From Tolypeutes matacus (taxonomy: Eukaryota > Chordata > Mammalia > Cingulata > Chlamyphoridae), in assembly GCA_026826555.1 (NCBI GenBank), contig JAKSZT010054570.1:347177-411176 (forward strand): a stretch of 64,000 nucleotides of DNA, in the 5' to 3' direction. This document shows, piece after piece, positions 1 through 11,939 of the stretch (position 1 is its first letter; every line of letters begins with the position of its first letter). The translations under genes and the position numbers were made by a program. A model generated the notes under the pieces. It searched no databases. It had not been told where the DNA came from and saw only the letters and a program-made list of their open reading frames with translations.

Positions 1-250
1 CAAGCTCATTATAGAAAACTGAGAATATCCAGCAAGCAAAAAAGAAGTCTAAAGTCCCACAGTCCCCTCCAGCCTGTAAAAAATCTCTCATCCAGAGCAA
101 CCCATCACGTTGCCGAGTCCAGCCACCCTGGTCCATACACAGGTATATATCACAAAATGGCATCGTTTGGGCGCACCGTTCTGTAAATGGCTTTAAAAAT
201 AGCATAGCATTTTTCCAAGGTGGTGGAACACGATTTTTAATGGCTCCATG
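1..250 (-). mobile_element. Diverged L1 (L1M-type) fragment
   Basis: The stretch resembles the old L1 3' region that mentions chest-type landmarks such as a short ttctgtaaatggct run followed by ttttaatggctccatgg. Similar sequence recurs at 41350-41945. It is heavily diverged and runs off the left edge. Confidence 0.4.
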
Positions 251-943
251 GTGTAAACCCAGAGTCAGCCTTAGGAGCCAAAGGCCCTGGCTTTCGCATG
301 GTCTGGGACTGTCCAGCCTCTTCGTGTCTGGAGACACCACCGCCAGGCTGCCTGCTCCTCAGGCTCAGTGGGGGATGAATCACTGCCATGGTCCCCCCAA
401 CCAAGCTTCTCTGACAAGGCAATGCCAGGGTTTGGGAGGAGCAGCATTGGCTGGTGCTCTCCACACCCTCTCATCCCCCCTTGCTGCTGTTTCCCTTCTT
501 TCCAGCACAGGACAGAAGCTCAGCTCTCTCTGACCTGTCCAGAAAAACTGCTCCCTGGCCTCTGTTTGGGTCAGCAGAGGCTGGTCTCCAGTCCCCACCC
601 AGCATGACCCACAAGGTTCTCCCTGACCCCTGGCCCAGGGCTGCAGCCCCACCCAAGAGGTGGTGAAAGGAAGGGGACGGGCCCACAACCAGGGGTTCAA
701 GGGCCCTTGGCCTCTCCAAGCACTGAGGAAGTCAGGGATTGGGTATGGGGCCCCAAGGATCTGGCAGGTGGCACCTTGTTCCTGTTGATGAGACGGGGGT
801 CCAGTGTTCAGGAGTTGGTCCCGGGGTGTGGTGCGCTGGTCTCTCCATTAGCTTCTGTTTCCACCTACAGCTTATTCTTTTTCTATCTCCCCTGTCTCCT
901 TCCTTCCTCTTCTCTCCCTTGCCTGCCTCTGCTGCTACTGCAG
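1..943 (+). other. End of SCARA5 intron 1
   Basis: This is inferred from the splice acceptor at 942-943. The first 250 bases look like a diverged L1 3' region. Bases 250-860 hold no feature I can name. A pyrimidine-rich stretch at 865-942 forms the acceptor tract of the first coding exon. Several overlapping frames of 60-135 codons here are chance ORFs; one runs into the true exon only because no stop intervenes in the intron. Confidence 0.85.
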
Positions 944-949
944 GACATA

Positions 950-1061
950 ATGGAGAACAAAGCCATGTACCTGCACACGGTGAGCGACCGCGAGACCAGC
1001 TCCATTTTCGAGGAGCCCTTTGACGGCAGGAGCCTTTCCAAGCTGAACCTGTGTGAAGATG
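950..1061 (+). CDS. SCARA5: SCARA5 first coding exon (cytoplasmic tail)
   Basis: This exon encodes residues 1-37 plus the first base of codon 38 of scavenger receptor class A member 5, a type II plasma-membrane receptor known to bind L-ferritin and deliver iron. The protein starts MENKAMYLHTVSD and continues through SLSKLNLCED, which I recognise as the SCARA5 N-terminus. The acceptor AG is at 942-943 after a long pyrimidine tract (about 865-942), so only six bases of 5' UTR (944-949) lie in this exon and the rest must be in an upstream exon outside the window. The start context has A at -3 and G at +4, which is strong. The donor GT is at 1062, giving phase 1. Compared with the human protein as I recall it, residues 14-23 differ and two cysteines are absent. 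Identification is very secure. Confidence 0.96.
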
Positions 1062-1164
1062 GTGAGTTCATCAGGGCCCCTCCCAACCTTGCCATTGCCC
1101 CCGGGCACCAGTGACCCCCTTGCCTGCTACTGCACATTTTGAACTTCATACTTGGAAAGGTCTC

Positions 1165-1345
1165 TTCCATGTGTTTTCCCCTTCATTCATCTCAACAAAC
1201 CAGTGAGATCAGCAAGATGGGTGCCCATTTTACAGATGAGCTAGTTGAGGCTGAGAAAAGCATTCAGGGTCACCCAGTAGGTCATCCATAGAGAGGTTCC
1301 AGCACTGAGGCTCCTGCTGCCTAGGGCAGTAAGTACTTTTGCCTC
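1165..1345 (-). repeat. MIR SINE
   Basis: The minus-strand MIR core is recognisable by ccattttacagatgagctag followed by ggtcacccagtagg and a gctcctgctgcc tail. These are standard MIR landmarks in reverse orientation. Confidence 0.75.
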
Positions 1346-1649
1346 TGCATTATCCTCTACCTAAATTAATGAATAAGGTTCGGATCAGACAAGGCATCTG
1401 AGCCAATCAGCCCAGACATTTTCTGGTGAAGTTCTCCAATCCATTTTTGAAGTCTTGGTGAGGGAAAGCGCACCTCTCCAAGGTGCTCATCCTGCTCCTG
1501 GGTCTGAAGCCCCAGGGTCATGACACAGGAAGGGTTTACCCATTTCAGTGAGCCAACGACTCACTACATCTTTGGGCACTGGTTCTTTGCTAAAACTCTG
1601 GGGATTCAACTGATGCACATTCCCCCAAAGGAACCTAAAGGACTTTGCC

Positions 1650-1732
1650 AACTATTGGACTCCTCTGCATGCAGCACAGAGTTTGGCACTTAGTAGGTGC
1701 TTAGTAAATGCTTCCTGCATGGATGAATATAC
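1650..1732 (+). repeat. L2 3' end fragment
   Basis: It carries the L2 3' signature, tttggcacttagtaggtgct then tagtaaatgcttcctgcatg. Confidence 0.6.
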
Positions 1733-2114
1733 TCCTCTTTGCAGTGAAAGTGTAAGAGAGCATCTCCATTGCAAAGATGAATACGGTGATGCTCAGAAAA
1801 GGGCCTCATAAAGACCGATGGCCAATTCAATAGAGACAGGCCTTTTCCAGGCTTTCTCTCAAGCCCCATCATTGACTTTCTCACTCTGCCTTTGCCCTGA
1901 AATTACTCAAGAAGAGAAAGGGCTCCCCCTCATACTCCAGCCTATCTTTTCTCATGCAGGGAGCTGAGTGAAGGAAGGGAAGCTGAGGGCCTCAGACAGG
2001 GAGGGGAGGGGGGAGTCTCGGCAGGCAAAGGAGCAAGGAGATTGGGGCTTCTGACCAACACTCTCCCCACCCTGCCCTGCCCTTGTCAACCACCCATCGT
2101 TACAGCTTTTCCTC

Positions 2115-2390
2115 TGGATTCCAGTCAACAAACAGATTTCAAGACCCTACAATGTGCCAAGTTAGGTGTCAGGGATGCTCTGAGGAGGAGCTAGAGCAGC
2201 TACAATCCCAGTGGAAGGGATGGTGTGTGTACAACTGACCATAACAGAGTGTAGACAAGTGTGTGCCTGTTGAAGTAAAGCAGGAAGAAGGCTTTCTGGA
2301 AAAGGCCTTGAAGACTGAATACCATTTTGACAGGAGAAGATCTGGGGAAAGGTGTTTCAGGTGGAGTTTCACTCAGTGGGGCAATGTTTC
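2115..2390 (-). repeat. L2 LINE fragment
   Basis: The reverse-orientation L2 landmarks appear in order: caatgtgccaagttaggtgtc, then ggaaggctttctggaaaaggcc-like text, then gggaaaggtgtttcaggtgg. Confidence 0.6.
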
Positions 2391-2744
2391 CTTAGGTTAT
2401 TGTCCACTTGGGAAGAGAGGAAGGACCCTGGGGACTGGGTCTCTGGTCCCTGCTCAGCCCTCCCCCATCAGCAATGGTGAAGTCCTCTCCCCAACGGCAC
2501 ATTAGTAAAGAGGCCTGGTTTGGCAAGAATAATCTGGAGTACAGGACAGGAAGGATGAGCTACTAGTGGGGAAGGGGAGGACAGGTAGGTCCCAGGAGTG
2601 GGGAGGGTCCAGGGGTGGTGGTGTCAGTGGGCCATCGATCCCTCTTCCCCATGTCCCACCTCACTTTCCCTATTTCTGGACCTCAGACTGAAAAATACTA
2701 GGAGCCCCAGACACTGCTTTCTAGACTCCCCAGCGGTGGGGGAC

Positions 2745-3199
2745 TGCCTTAGTTTGCCAGGCTGCTATGGCAAATACCACACAATGGATTGCCTTAAACA
2801 ATAAGCATTTCTTGGCCCACGGTTTTGAGGCTAGGAGAAATCCAAAATCAAGGTATCGGCCAGACTTGCTTTCTCCCGGGGTCTGGGGCGTTCCCGCGCT
2901 GGGGTTCCTTGGCTTCAGGCTCTGCCTTCTGGCACCCTGCCATGTCCTCTCCTTGCATCTACTCTGCTGGTTTTGACTGACTTTCTGCTCCCCCTTGTGG
3001 CCGTCCCCAACTCCTGGCATCCCGTTTCTTCTCTTTATGTGGCCTCCAGTAATATGGATTAAGACGCACCCTCATTCAATTGGGCCACATCTTAACTAAA
3101 AATAACATCTCCAAAGGTCCTGTTTACAGTGGGTCCACAGGAAGGCAGGTCAAGATTAAGAACATGCCTCTGTCAGGGTACACCCTTCAGTCTCCCATA
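2745..3199 (-). mobile_element. MLT1/MaLR-like LTR, copy 1
   Basis: A 455-bp element starting tgccttagtttgccaggctg and containing the cttaaacaataagcatttct motif seen in reverse-orientation MLT1-type LTRs. It ends cagtctcccata. Flanking 5-mers gggac (2740-2744) and gtgac (3200-3204) match at 4 of 5 positions, as expected for an ERVL-class target duplication. Close relatives lie at 11495 and 23222. Confidence 0.72.
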
Positions 3200-3469
3200 G
3201 TGACCCATTCAGGGGGGAGGTCCAGAGCCCTGCAAAGGGTCTCCCTGGAGCTAAGGCCCAGCCCCCAGGGAAAGGCACACAGCAGAGGTGAGAAAGGGGG
3301 GTCTCACCCGAACTCCACCACCAGTGAGGCCTATGAATTGAGGGGGCATCTTCCTCTCCGGACCTCAGTGTCCTGGACTGCAAAGTAGGGGGTGGGGGAG
3401 GGGTCTCTGAGATCCTGACAAATATTCAGTGAATATAAACAGTCCTGTTCCCTGCTTTATGCGTGTGGA

Positions 3470-3975
3470 ACTTTTAAAACCTAAGTCAGAACAGAACACT
3501 TTGCTATGCCAAGCCTGGCAATGGCTCCTTATTTCATGGAAGTAAGACCCCAACCCTACAGTGCACCCCTCAGGAGCAGCCATGGCCCCATGCTGACCCC
3601 GGCAGGCTCACCCCAGCTCTCTGCTCTCCCCAGACCTGCTAGGTGAACTCCCTCACCTCCTTCCAGTCTCTGCTGAAATCCCACCTTCTTCGTGAGGCCT
3701 TTCTCTCCAACTTATTTATACTGCAGCTTGAGCTCCACATCCCTGCACTCAGATACCCCTCTCCTTCCTTCTTTTCCTTTTTTCCACAGTCCTTACTCCC
3801 TCCTAACACATGATAGAATTTTCTCATTTATTTTCGTTATTGTTTATTGTCTGTCACCCATGACAAGAATGCAGGCTGGACAAGGGCAGGCATCGCTCTT
3901 TTGTTCACTGATGTCTCCCAAGCCCAGCACATAGTAGGAGCTCAAGGAGTATTTCTTGAATGAATGGATGGATTA
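3470..3975 (+). repeat. L2 LINE 3' region, about 500 bp
   Basis: Forward-orientation L2 landmarks are present in order: gaactccctcacctccttcc, tctctgctgaaatcccacct, tgaggcctttctctcc, gcaggctggacaagggcagg, agcccagcacatagtaggag, and cttgaatgaatgg at the 3' end. Confidence 0.78.
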
Positions 3976-4779
3976 ACAAATGAATGAGCAAACACATACA
4001 GGGGTCCTTGAAATCTAAAGGTGGTAAAATAGGTATGAATGAATTTAGGATGACCCTGATTTCCAAATTTGCTAGGTTTCCCACCCTCCATTCCTGGCTG
4101 CTAGCCGGGGGGCGGGGGGAAGCATAAGGAAACCAGGAAAACTGGGGTGTTGAGATGAAACCAGCAATTTAAAAGCTTGTGGGTTTGTGGTTTGACTTTT
4201 TCTTTCCATTTCATTTCTAAGAGGAAAACGGGGAGCTCTGACTTGGGGAAATTCAAGCCAGATTTGATCTGCATCCCCAGAATTTTGCTTCTTTGATCCT
4301 CCTTTCTGGAGATTCTAACAGGAGAAGGAGAGGATTGGCTGAGACTGGGCAGGGGCAGTGAAAGGGAAGAAGAGAGGTGGACAGAGGTGGACAAAGGGAA
4401 AGAGACCGCGAGCATCACTGAGTCAGAGCCAACGCCACACCATGGGCCTTTATTAAATAAAACAGCCAAGTGGTAGGCCCTGTAGGAGCTTCTAGTCCCT
4501 TACAAGAGTTCCCCCTTGAAGGCAGGGAGATGGGGAGAAGGAGGGCAGCAGAGGCAGTACTTTCTTGTTTGAGAATGGCCTTGAGGATTTTGGGATTAAT
4601 GGGAGTGAAGTAATGCAAGTGATGCCCAGATATGAAAATATGAATCAGACTTTAATGCTGGTGGGACCTTATAGACCTTGGGGTCTAAACACTTTGTGTT
4701 AGAGGGCATGCACCAACAAATCCCTTTTGGACCAGCCTTGTATCTCATCATCCCCCAACATGAACCCACAGGGATCTAT

Positions 4780-5142
4780 CATGCTCTCCTGTTTCTGTCC
4801 TTTTAAGCCTCCTCCTTGGACCTTCCCCATCTCCCTGACCCATCAGTACCAGTTCTCTACCTGCCAGTACCCCATTCATTCTTGACACCCCATTCTACTC
4901 CACCCTCACTCTTTGGATCTCTCCCATTAAGACATGTCCCTGCACTGGACCCCAATGTCGTCATCTCCAAAAGGCTCTTCCATGTTCCTACCAGATTGGA
5001 GGGTGAATTTTACTCTGACGTAGCTCATGCTCTTAGGTTATTCATCCTTACTAGTTCCTTGAGGTCAGGGAAGGTGTTTCACTCTTGTTGGAATTCTCTG
5101 GTGCCTTGTACATGGTAGATGCTCAAGAAATCTTTGTAATGG
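4780..5142 (+). repeat. L2-like 3' region
   Basis: This contains ccttgaggtcagggaaggtg and tggtgccttgtacatggtag followed by atgctcaagaaatctttg, which fits a diverged L2 3' end. The upstream part is less certain. Confidence 0.5.
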
Positions 5143-5225
5143 TTGGTAAGTAACTTGCCCAAGTTCACTCAACTAGTTAGTGGCAGAGCTGGAACCTGAA
5201 TTCAGGTCTCTGTACTCATCATGCA
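5143..5225 (-). repeat. MIR fragment
   Basis: The run gtaacttgcccaagttcact then agttagtggcagagctggaa is the MIR core in reverse orientation. Confidence 0.7.
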
Positions 5226-5872
5226 GGGATCCTTCCAAGAAAGAAATGTGACAGTGCTGGAATTGTCAGTGCTAGGGGACAAGTCCTCTCACCTCTGGCT
5301 TCTGAACTAATTGAGAAGTAAACTAGGAGCAAGGTAGGAATTAAAATACAGCATCTGCCTTATTCCTGGTAAAGCTAAATCCTAGGATGTAGCTTGGACC
5401 TGCAGCTTACTATTACCCATCCCCTAAATCAAGTCCTGGAGACACGTTCATGGGGAGACACTCACCCAGCCAGCACGTGGAGGATTGTGACTGCCTTACT
5501 CCTCACGGAGCACAGACCAGGGAGCATGAGCACCTGGATGTGGGCCCAACCTTTACCTGGTTAACCCCACCCATCAGATAAACCAGGACTCATTCACCTG
5601 AAAAGGCAGCACTTCCTTGACGGGGCGGAAGTGCTGAGAAATTTCTATTTTATTGGCTTGGGCAGAAACTCCAGAGAGAGGAAGTATTCTGCTGCAATCA
5701 GAGATGGGGGTGGGGAAAAAAAAAGAGAGGTGATCCGAGGGGGTGCAGCCTGAAGCTGCAGGCTCGGCTAGGGGACTCCCTGCCCAGGGAGCTTCCTCCA
5801 TGGAAAGGAAGGGACCATTCCCTGAGCAATATAGTTCCTACTCTCACCATTTCAGCTCTTCAGGTGACTTGT

Positions 5873-6004
5873 CACTTTTTCTCGTTCCTTCTCCTTCTCC
5901 TTTCCCCTCCTCTCTTCTCCCTTCCTCTCCTCTCTTCCCCTTCTTGTCCTTTCCCTCCCCTCCTCTTTTCTCTTCTCCTTTCTCTGTATTCCTTCCCTTT
6001 TTCC
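5873..6004. repeat. Long polypyrimidine tract
   Basis: About 130 bases are almost pure C/T on the + strand, with an uninterrupted stretch at 5885-5945 and another at 5947-5985. The opposite strand is pure purine. A second, less pure C/T-rich stretch lies at 6435-6525. Such tracts can form triplex (H-DNA) structures. Confidence 0.9.
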
Positions 6005-6924
6005 ACTTACCATGTGAGAAGGGAAAGTGAAGAGTTGTCATGTTGCCTTGGCTCCTCTGTCCCCTCCTCATGAGATACCATCTGGCCCAACCCCTGCATG
6101 TCAATACCCCCACATCCTTCAAGTCTCACCACCTCCACACACACCTCCATGACATCTTTGGGACCCTCCTCTGTGCCTCTTGGTTGAGGCATCTCTTAAG
6201 AACCGGCCTCCTGCTTTGTGTCTTAGGCATTGGCATCCTAATCTGAGCCCCGCTGCTAGATGGGAAAACCCTGAAGGGCAGGGACCAGTGCTCCTCACCT
6301 CCCTACCGCTATTGGGCAAGAGCAGATGTCCCACCCATGTTGGTAGAACTGCTTGGAGGGGCTCATCCCAGAATGCAACCTCAAACCTTCTTCAGCTAAG
6401 CCTTCTCTGACCTCAGAAACCCAAGCCAGGAGCTGGCTGGGCTTGCTTTCCCTCCCTCACCTCCTTCCCTCTCTCTTCTGCTCCTTCCTCTCCCTCCTCC
6501 CTCACCTTCCCCACTTCCTGCTTTTGTGTTCTTGCCTGTATAGCTGTTCGCCTCTCCAGTCTGGCTCCAGGGGAAGGAGGAGGAGGGCTGGGAGTGGGTG
6601 GTGCTTGGGCTGTGCCAGTTCCTCCACTGCACTTTGCGAAGGCCAGAGAGAGGTGTTAGTGTCAGAAAAATCTTGCAGTCATGCTTGCCCTGTGGCCTCA
6701 GGCCCTCCACCACACTCGTGACATCATCCCACTCCGCTGCAAATGGGAACCTCGTGGAGATAATGAGTTACACATGCTCCTGGCCGATGCTGGCCGCCTG
6801 CAGGCAGGCTGCTTGCTGAGTTTAGGGACCAGTATCCCCATTCCTGTGTTTCTTCCCCATTAAATTAAATTCTTCTCCTAGGGGAATCTCCACATCCACC
6901 TTCTCATCAATCAAATCTCCCTGG

Positions 6925-6988
6925 CGAGCGCGGGCAGCAGGGGGGGATAAATGAATAAATAAATAAAATGTTTAAAAAAAAAAAAAAA
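6925..6988 (+). mobile_element. 5'-truncated SINE tail with target duplication
   Basis: A 64-bp insert matches the 3' tail of the local DAS-type SINE (agcagggggggataaat, AT-rich run, poly-A). It is bounded by the exact 12-bp duplication AAATCTCCCTGG at 6913-6924 and 6989-7000. Confidence 0.8.
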
Positions 6989-7969
6989 AAATCTCCCTGG
7001 CTCATTTGGCATAGCTGAGGGCTGGCAGGTCAGCTTCCCAGGGGTAGGTGTGAATTTTCTGGGAGGGTCCAGCGAGGGACTCACAAAGCATTACCATCCT
7101 CTACAGTTTGGAGAATCAGGCACCAGAGGAGAATAGTGGGATATTAACTCATTCAGCCCCGCAGCACACTCAAGGGTTTGCCCTGGTAAACAAGAGCAGA
7201 AAGCAAAGCATTCGGGTCATTTGAGGGGCTGAAAGGCAAGCTGGATCCTGGGTTTCTCCTCTCCAATGGGCCCGACCTCCACAAGAGGGGCCCTTCCGCT
7301 GGGGGCAGCAGCCTGATGAGGTGAAAAGGGTCTGAACTTTGAAGTTTAAATCCATAGACCACACATGGGTGGTGTGACCCAGGCCTCAGTGCTGGGTGTC
7401 TTCCGTTTGTGTCTCTACTCCTACTTGTCACTGTTCTTCACTTTACTCTCTGTCTTGCTGGGTTTGGCCAATGGGGAACCCTGGCAGGAGAAGGGAGGAG
7501 TGAAGTTGAGGTATTTATTCCCCCAGCTCCTCCTGCTCTATGGGGTCACCTTGGAATGGTCTGTCCCTCCACCTAGGTCACAGCTCCTTCCAAGGTGTCC
7601 TCTCTAGATGGACTTGTTCCTTGCACATTCCAATAACTGCTCCCCTCCTTGACCCTTTGGGCGTAGGGGAGGTTAGAGACTAAAGCTAGTGCTCTGTCAC
7701 TTACAGGCCTTTCATACTCTGGCCACACCTTTGTAAATACCCCGTTTACTGAGCCCTATTAAGTTTCCTAATAGGATATCCTTTCTCTCCTCCCTCCCCA
7801 CCCACTGCAGACCAGCACAAGGTTGGTTCAAGTGCAAAGCTAACCTAAAGGTGAGCCACGTGAGAGGTAAATTCAGGGTGCAGCCCATGTAGCTGAGCTG
7901 AAACTCACATTCAGCCTCACTCACCCCAGGTATCTGAGTCCAAAGTTAAAGTTCTTGATAACCTTACCA

Positions 7970-8225
7970 TTCTTTATTGTGGCAATGGCATTGCATGACC
8001 GTCTGGAGCCAGACAGGGTGGGTTCAAACCCCAGCTCACCCACATGCTAGCTGCGAAGACTTGAACAAGTGCTTAACCTCAGATTCCTCTCATGTATGAA
8101 ATGGAATCATAAAAGTGCCTAACTCACAGGGTGAGTTTAAAAGCTGAATGAGTTCATCCACATTAAATCCTAACAACAAAGCCTGGTACATGCTGAGCAC
8201 TCCATAGATTAGGTCTTGGGATTCG
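7970..8225 (+). repeat. MIR SINE, nearly full length
   Basis: Forward MIR landmarks appear in order: ctggagccagacagggtggg, gttcaaaccccagctcaccc, ctagctgcgaagacttgaac, ttaacctcagattcctctca, and the 3' part ggtacatgctgagcactcca. Confidence 0.82.
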
Positions 8226-8369
8226 TTTTGTTGCATCCCTTTAGTCTCTATCTGTCCTGGGACCTGCCCATGGAGCCCTAATTCCTCCAGATTCTCTGGC
8301 CTGTGTTGTGTCTACAGACAGTGAGATTTGCTCCTACCTAGTTCCCAGGTGTACCTGGTGTTGATTCCT

Positions 8370-8665
8370 GGCTTTATAATGCCGAGCAGCATGACTCTGA
8401 GTCTGACTCTAGAAAGCCTGATTTCTCTCTATCTTTTTCTGAGGCCTTTGGCATGCGCTCCCCTGCCCATCAGCTCCTCTATCAGAACTCATGCTATAGC
8501 TGTTGAGTCGGTCCTTTTCTGGACTGTAAGCAACTTGAGGGCAGATACTGTCTTCCCTGGATTCATCTTAATGTCCCCAAGACCTAGCATTGTGCTTTGT
8601 ACATAGCAGGCATGTTCACTTGTTGGATAAATGAACACATTCTTGGTCATCAAATCCATAAATAC
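8370..8665 (+). repeat. L2 LINE 3' region
   Basis: The landmarks gactgtaagcaacttgaggg then cagatactgtcttccc, agacctagcattgtgctttg, and ggataaatgaac identify an L2 3' end. Confidence 0.7.
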
Positions 8666-8719
8666 CAGACAAAGGAAGACTGAGAGAGGTGAGGTTAACA
8701 CAAATAAAAGAAACTGTGA

Positions 8720-10300
8720 CCTACTTCATTCAATAGGGTTTTGCTGTGCTACTGGGCATGCATAAATAAAAAGCTGTGATTCCTGCTCTCAAGGAGCTTA
8801 AAGTCCCCTGAAGACACAGGCATGTAAACAGATACTTCATTATAATTTGATAAACACTTGAATGGAAGTATACACAAAGTACAATTAGAGGGGAGAAGAA
8901 GGAGGCTACTTGCCTTGGGGAGGACCGGAAGTCCTCCTGCAGAAATTGACACTGGAGCAAAATATTGAAGGACAAGCAGAAGTCTGCCTACTGGATAGGG
9001 CATAGCAAGGTTTTCCAAGCTGAAAGAGGCTGCAGGGAGCTGAGGATGAGGAAGGAGAGTGGTTGGAGGTAACAACAGCTCACTTACTGAGCTCTGCTAG
9101 GCCAGACACTGTTCTAAGCACTTTACAAGTATGAGCTCATTTAGTTCTCATATCAACCCAATGAAATGAGTCCCATTATTATACCCAATTTACATATGAG
9201 GAAACCAAGGCACAGAGATTAAGTGGTTTACCCAAGATTCCAATGTTAAGAAGTTGCCTGGAATCTATAGCTCTCACTCTTTAACTCTCCTGAAGCTAAA
9301 GCCAAATCCTGGAAAGTCGTCTGTACCATCCATAGAATTTGAGGTATGAGAGGCAGTGGGGAGCCAGTTAAGGGGTTCAAATCAGTGAAGTGATAAGTTC
9401 TGATTCATCTTTTAGAGTGGTCAGTCTAGCTGCAGCAAGATGTTAGATTTTCCAGTGGAAAGGTCACTAGTGACCTTTGCCAAATGATTTCAGTGGAGTG
9501 GATTAAAATCTGACATGAAACAGAAAAAGAGGACTCTGCAAATGCAAACTCGGCTTTCAAGGTATCTGGTTGTGAAGCTGAAAAAAGAATTGATGGGATG
9601 ATAGAGGGGAGCAGAGGGCTGAGTGTGAGCTGTCTTCATTCCTCTGTCCATTCTTTCTCTCTGTGTTTCTTCTCTTTCTTCCTTTCTTTTCCCTTCTTTT
9701 TCTGTTTCATATATATGAGACCCTGAGCATGTATGCCAACAGAAAAGTGATAGAAGATGGGGAGGCTGAAGACACAGGAGAGGGGATAATGAATCGAGTG
9801 GGTTCCTAGAAGAAACAGGAAAAGGGCTTAGCTTTGAGTCCAAGAAGAAACATCTCTTGCTCTAATATCAGCAGGAAATAGGTGAGAAGTGAGTAAGAAG
9901 GAGGCAAGGATAGCTAATTTTGTAAGTGGAAAGGGAGACGTTGGGGAATTATTGCCCGCTGATTATTTCCTTGTAAGGTGGGAGGTGAGGTCACCTGCTG
10001 AGAGTGTGGGGCTGTGGGGGGAACAAGAGGAGATAAATGAAGGTGAATGGGAGTGATGCTCACAGGGGATGAGGAAAATGCTTGCTAAGCCTGCTGAGGA
10101 CCCAGCTGAGACCAGAGACCGGAATCTATAGTGACCTAGTATGCGCAGACCCTCACCCAAGATGTAGGGGCAGACAAGGTGGACTGTGGGGCTGATCAGG
10201 GGCGGGGGGTCTGCCAGGCTGCAGCAGATGAAAGGTAAGAGGACCAGGCAATTACGAGTGTTGTTGAGAGGGTAGTTCAAGAAGTGGCTATGGGAACCAG
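8720..10300 (-). repeat. Long L2-class LINE on the minus strand, first copy (with MIR inside)
   Basis: Reverse-orientation L2 text is recognisable as ctctcaaggagcttaaagtc, gaagtgataagttctgattc, aggaggtgaggtcacctgctg-like sequence and gctgagagtgtgggg. A MIR lies at 9070-9290 inside it. The central part around 9480-9720 is less clear, so this may be two pieces. Confidence 0.5.
9070..9290 (-). repeat. MIR SINE
   Basis: Reverse MIR landmarks: cactgttctaagcactttac, catttagttctcatatcaac, atttacatatgaggaaacca, and ttaagtggtttacccaag. Confidence 0.82.
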
Positions 10301-11494
10301 GTTTGGTAAGGGCAAATGGATGGGGAGGGGGATACATTTATCCATTCATGCATTTGTTCAGCTAATAGATATCATGGGCTTGCTCTATGCCCGGGCATTG
10401 TTCTAGCCATTGCAGATATGGCAGAGGGCAAAAGGGATGAAAATCCCTGCCTTCACCAAGTTTTATTCTAATGGGGGAGACAGACAATCAACAAGGTAAA
10501 CAAGTAAATTACATAGGACACAGACAGTGACTCATGCATTGGAGAAAACTTAAGCAGAGAAGGATGCTAGAGAGTGTGGGGTGGGCTGGGGTATTGCAGT
10601 CTCCTCCAGGGTCATGAGGAAAGGCCTCCCTAAAAGGTGACATTCAAGCAAAGGCTTGAAGGAGCTAAGAGGCCAGCTGGGCAGAAAACCCAAGGAAGAG
10701 CATTTCAGCACATTCAAAGGCCCTGAGGTGGAAGAGTGCCTGGTAGGCTGAAACAGAGGGTGGGAGGAGGAGAAAAGTAAGAGACAGGCAGAGAAGCCAG
10801 CAAGTGAAGACCTTATAAACCTTTGTCAGGATTTAGGCCTTTCTTCTGAGTAAAATGGAATAACCATGGAGGGTTTTCAGCAGGGAAGGGTCATGATCTG
10901 ACATGTTTGAAAATGAACACTCTGGGTTGTCTGCCAAGACTCAGATGGACAATTATGGAAGAAGGGAGCCCAGCTGGGAACCCCTTGCAATAATCCAACT
11001 GAGAAATTTTGCTGCCCTGCAAAAGAGTGATAGCTGTGAGGAAGGGGAGAAGCGATCCACTTCTGGATGTATGTTTTCAGATTAGAGCTGACAGAATTGG
11101 CTATCAGATTGGACATGAGGTGTGAGAAAACAGAAGAGTTCCAGGGAAGGAGCTCTGGTGCATGCCAGTGCTAAGAGATCTAAGAAGTCCAAGGAGGAGC
11201 AGGCAAAGGAGACTGAGAAGGAGCAACCAGTGAAAGAGGGAAACCAAGAGAGTGTCAAGTCGTAGAAATGAAGAGAAGTTTATTGAGGAAGAGGGAGTGA
11301 TCAGCTGTGTTTAATGCTGCTGAAAGGTCAAGCCAGAAGAGCACTGAGCATTGGCCATTGGATTGAGCAATGTGGCGGTCAGTGGTGATTTTAAGAGTAG
11401 CTTCAATGAAGTTTAGTGGGAGGGCGTAGGGGTGGTGCTGACTGGAGTAGGATCAAGAGAGAACAAGAGGAGAGGAATTGGAGGCAGCAGATAC

Positions 11495-11939
11495 TGTTTT
11501 AGTTTTGCGGCTGCTAAAACAAATACCATACAATGCATTGGTTTAAACAATGGGAATTTATTGGCTCATGGTTTTGAGGTTAGAAGAAGTCCAAAAATTG
11601 AGGCATCAGCAAGGCAATGCTTTCTCCCCAAAGACTGGCCTTATGGGGCTGGCTGCCAGTAATCCTTGGTGCTTGGCTTTTCTGTCATATGGCAATGCAC
11701 ATAGCAGTGTCTTCTCCTTTCTCTTCCAGTTTCCCTTGACTTCCAGCTTCTAGCTGCTCCCTGTGGTTTCTCTCTGTGTGTCAAATTTCAGCCATCTTGA
11801 ATTTTAAGTCCCATCCTCATTCAATTGACACACCTTAACTAAGAACATCTTCAATGTCCTCTTTGCAAATGGGTTCACACCCACAAGACCAGGAGTCCTG
11901 GAGATGCCTTTTGTGAGGGACATGATTCAGTCTCCAACG
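11495..11939 (-). mobile_element. MLT1/MaLR-like LTR, copy 2, with 5-bp target duplication
   Basis: A 445-bp element starts tgttttagttttgcggctgc and contains tttaaacaatgggaatttat and atggttttgaggttagaag. The 5-mer GATAC at 11490-11494 is repeated exactly at 11940-11944, matching ERVL/MaLR integration. It interrupts the L2 copy at 10345-13080. Confidence 0.8.

Noticed and set aside
707..1114. 135-codon frame starting at 707 as a longer SCARA5 N-terminus
   Set aside because: It runs through the splice acceptor at 942-943 and past the donor at 1062. The product upstream of MENKAMYL is intron translation.
4416..4425. AP-1-like TGAGTCA site in intron 2
   Set aside because: A 7-base motif is expected many times by chance in 64 kb and there is no supporting context.
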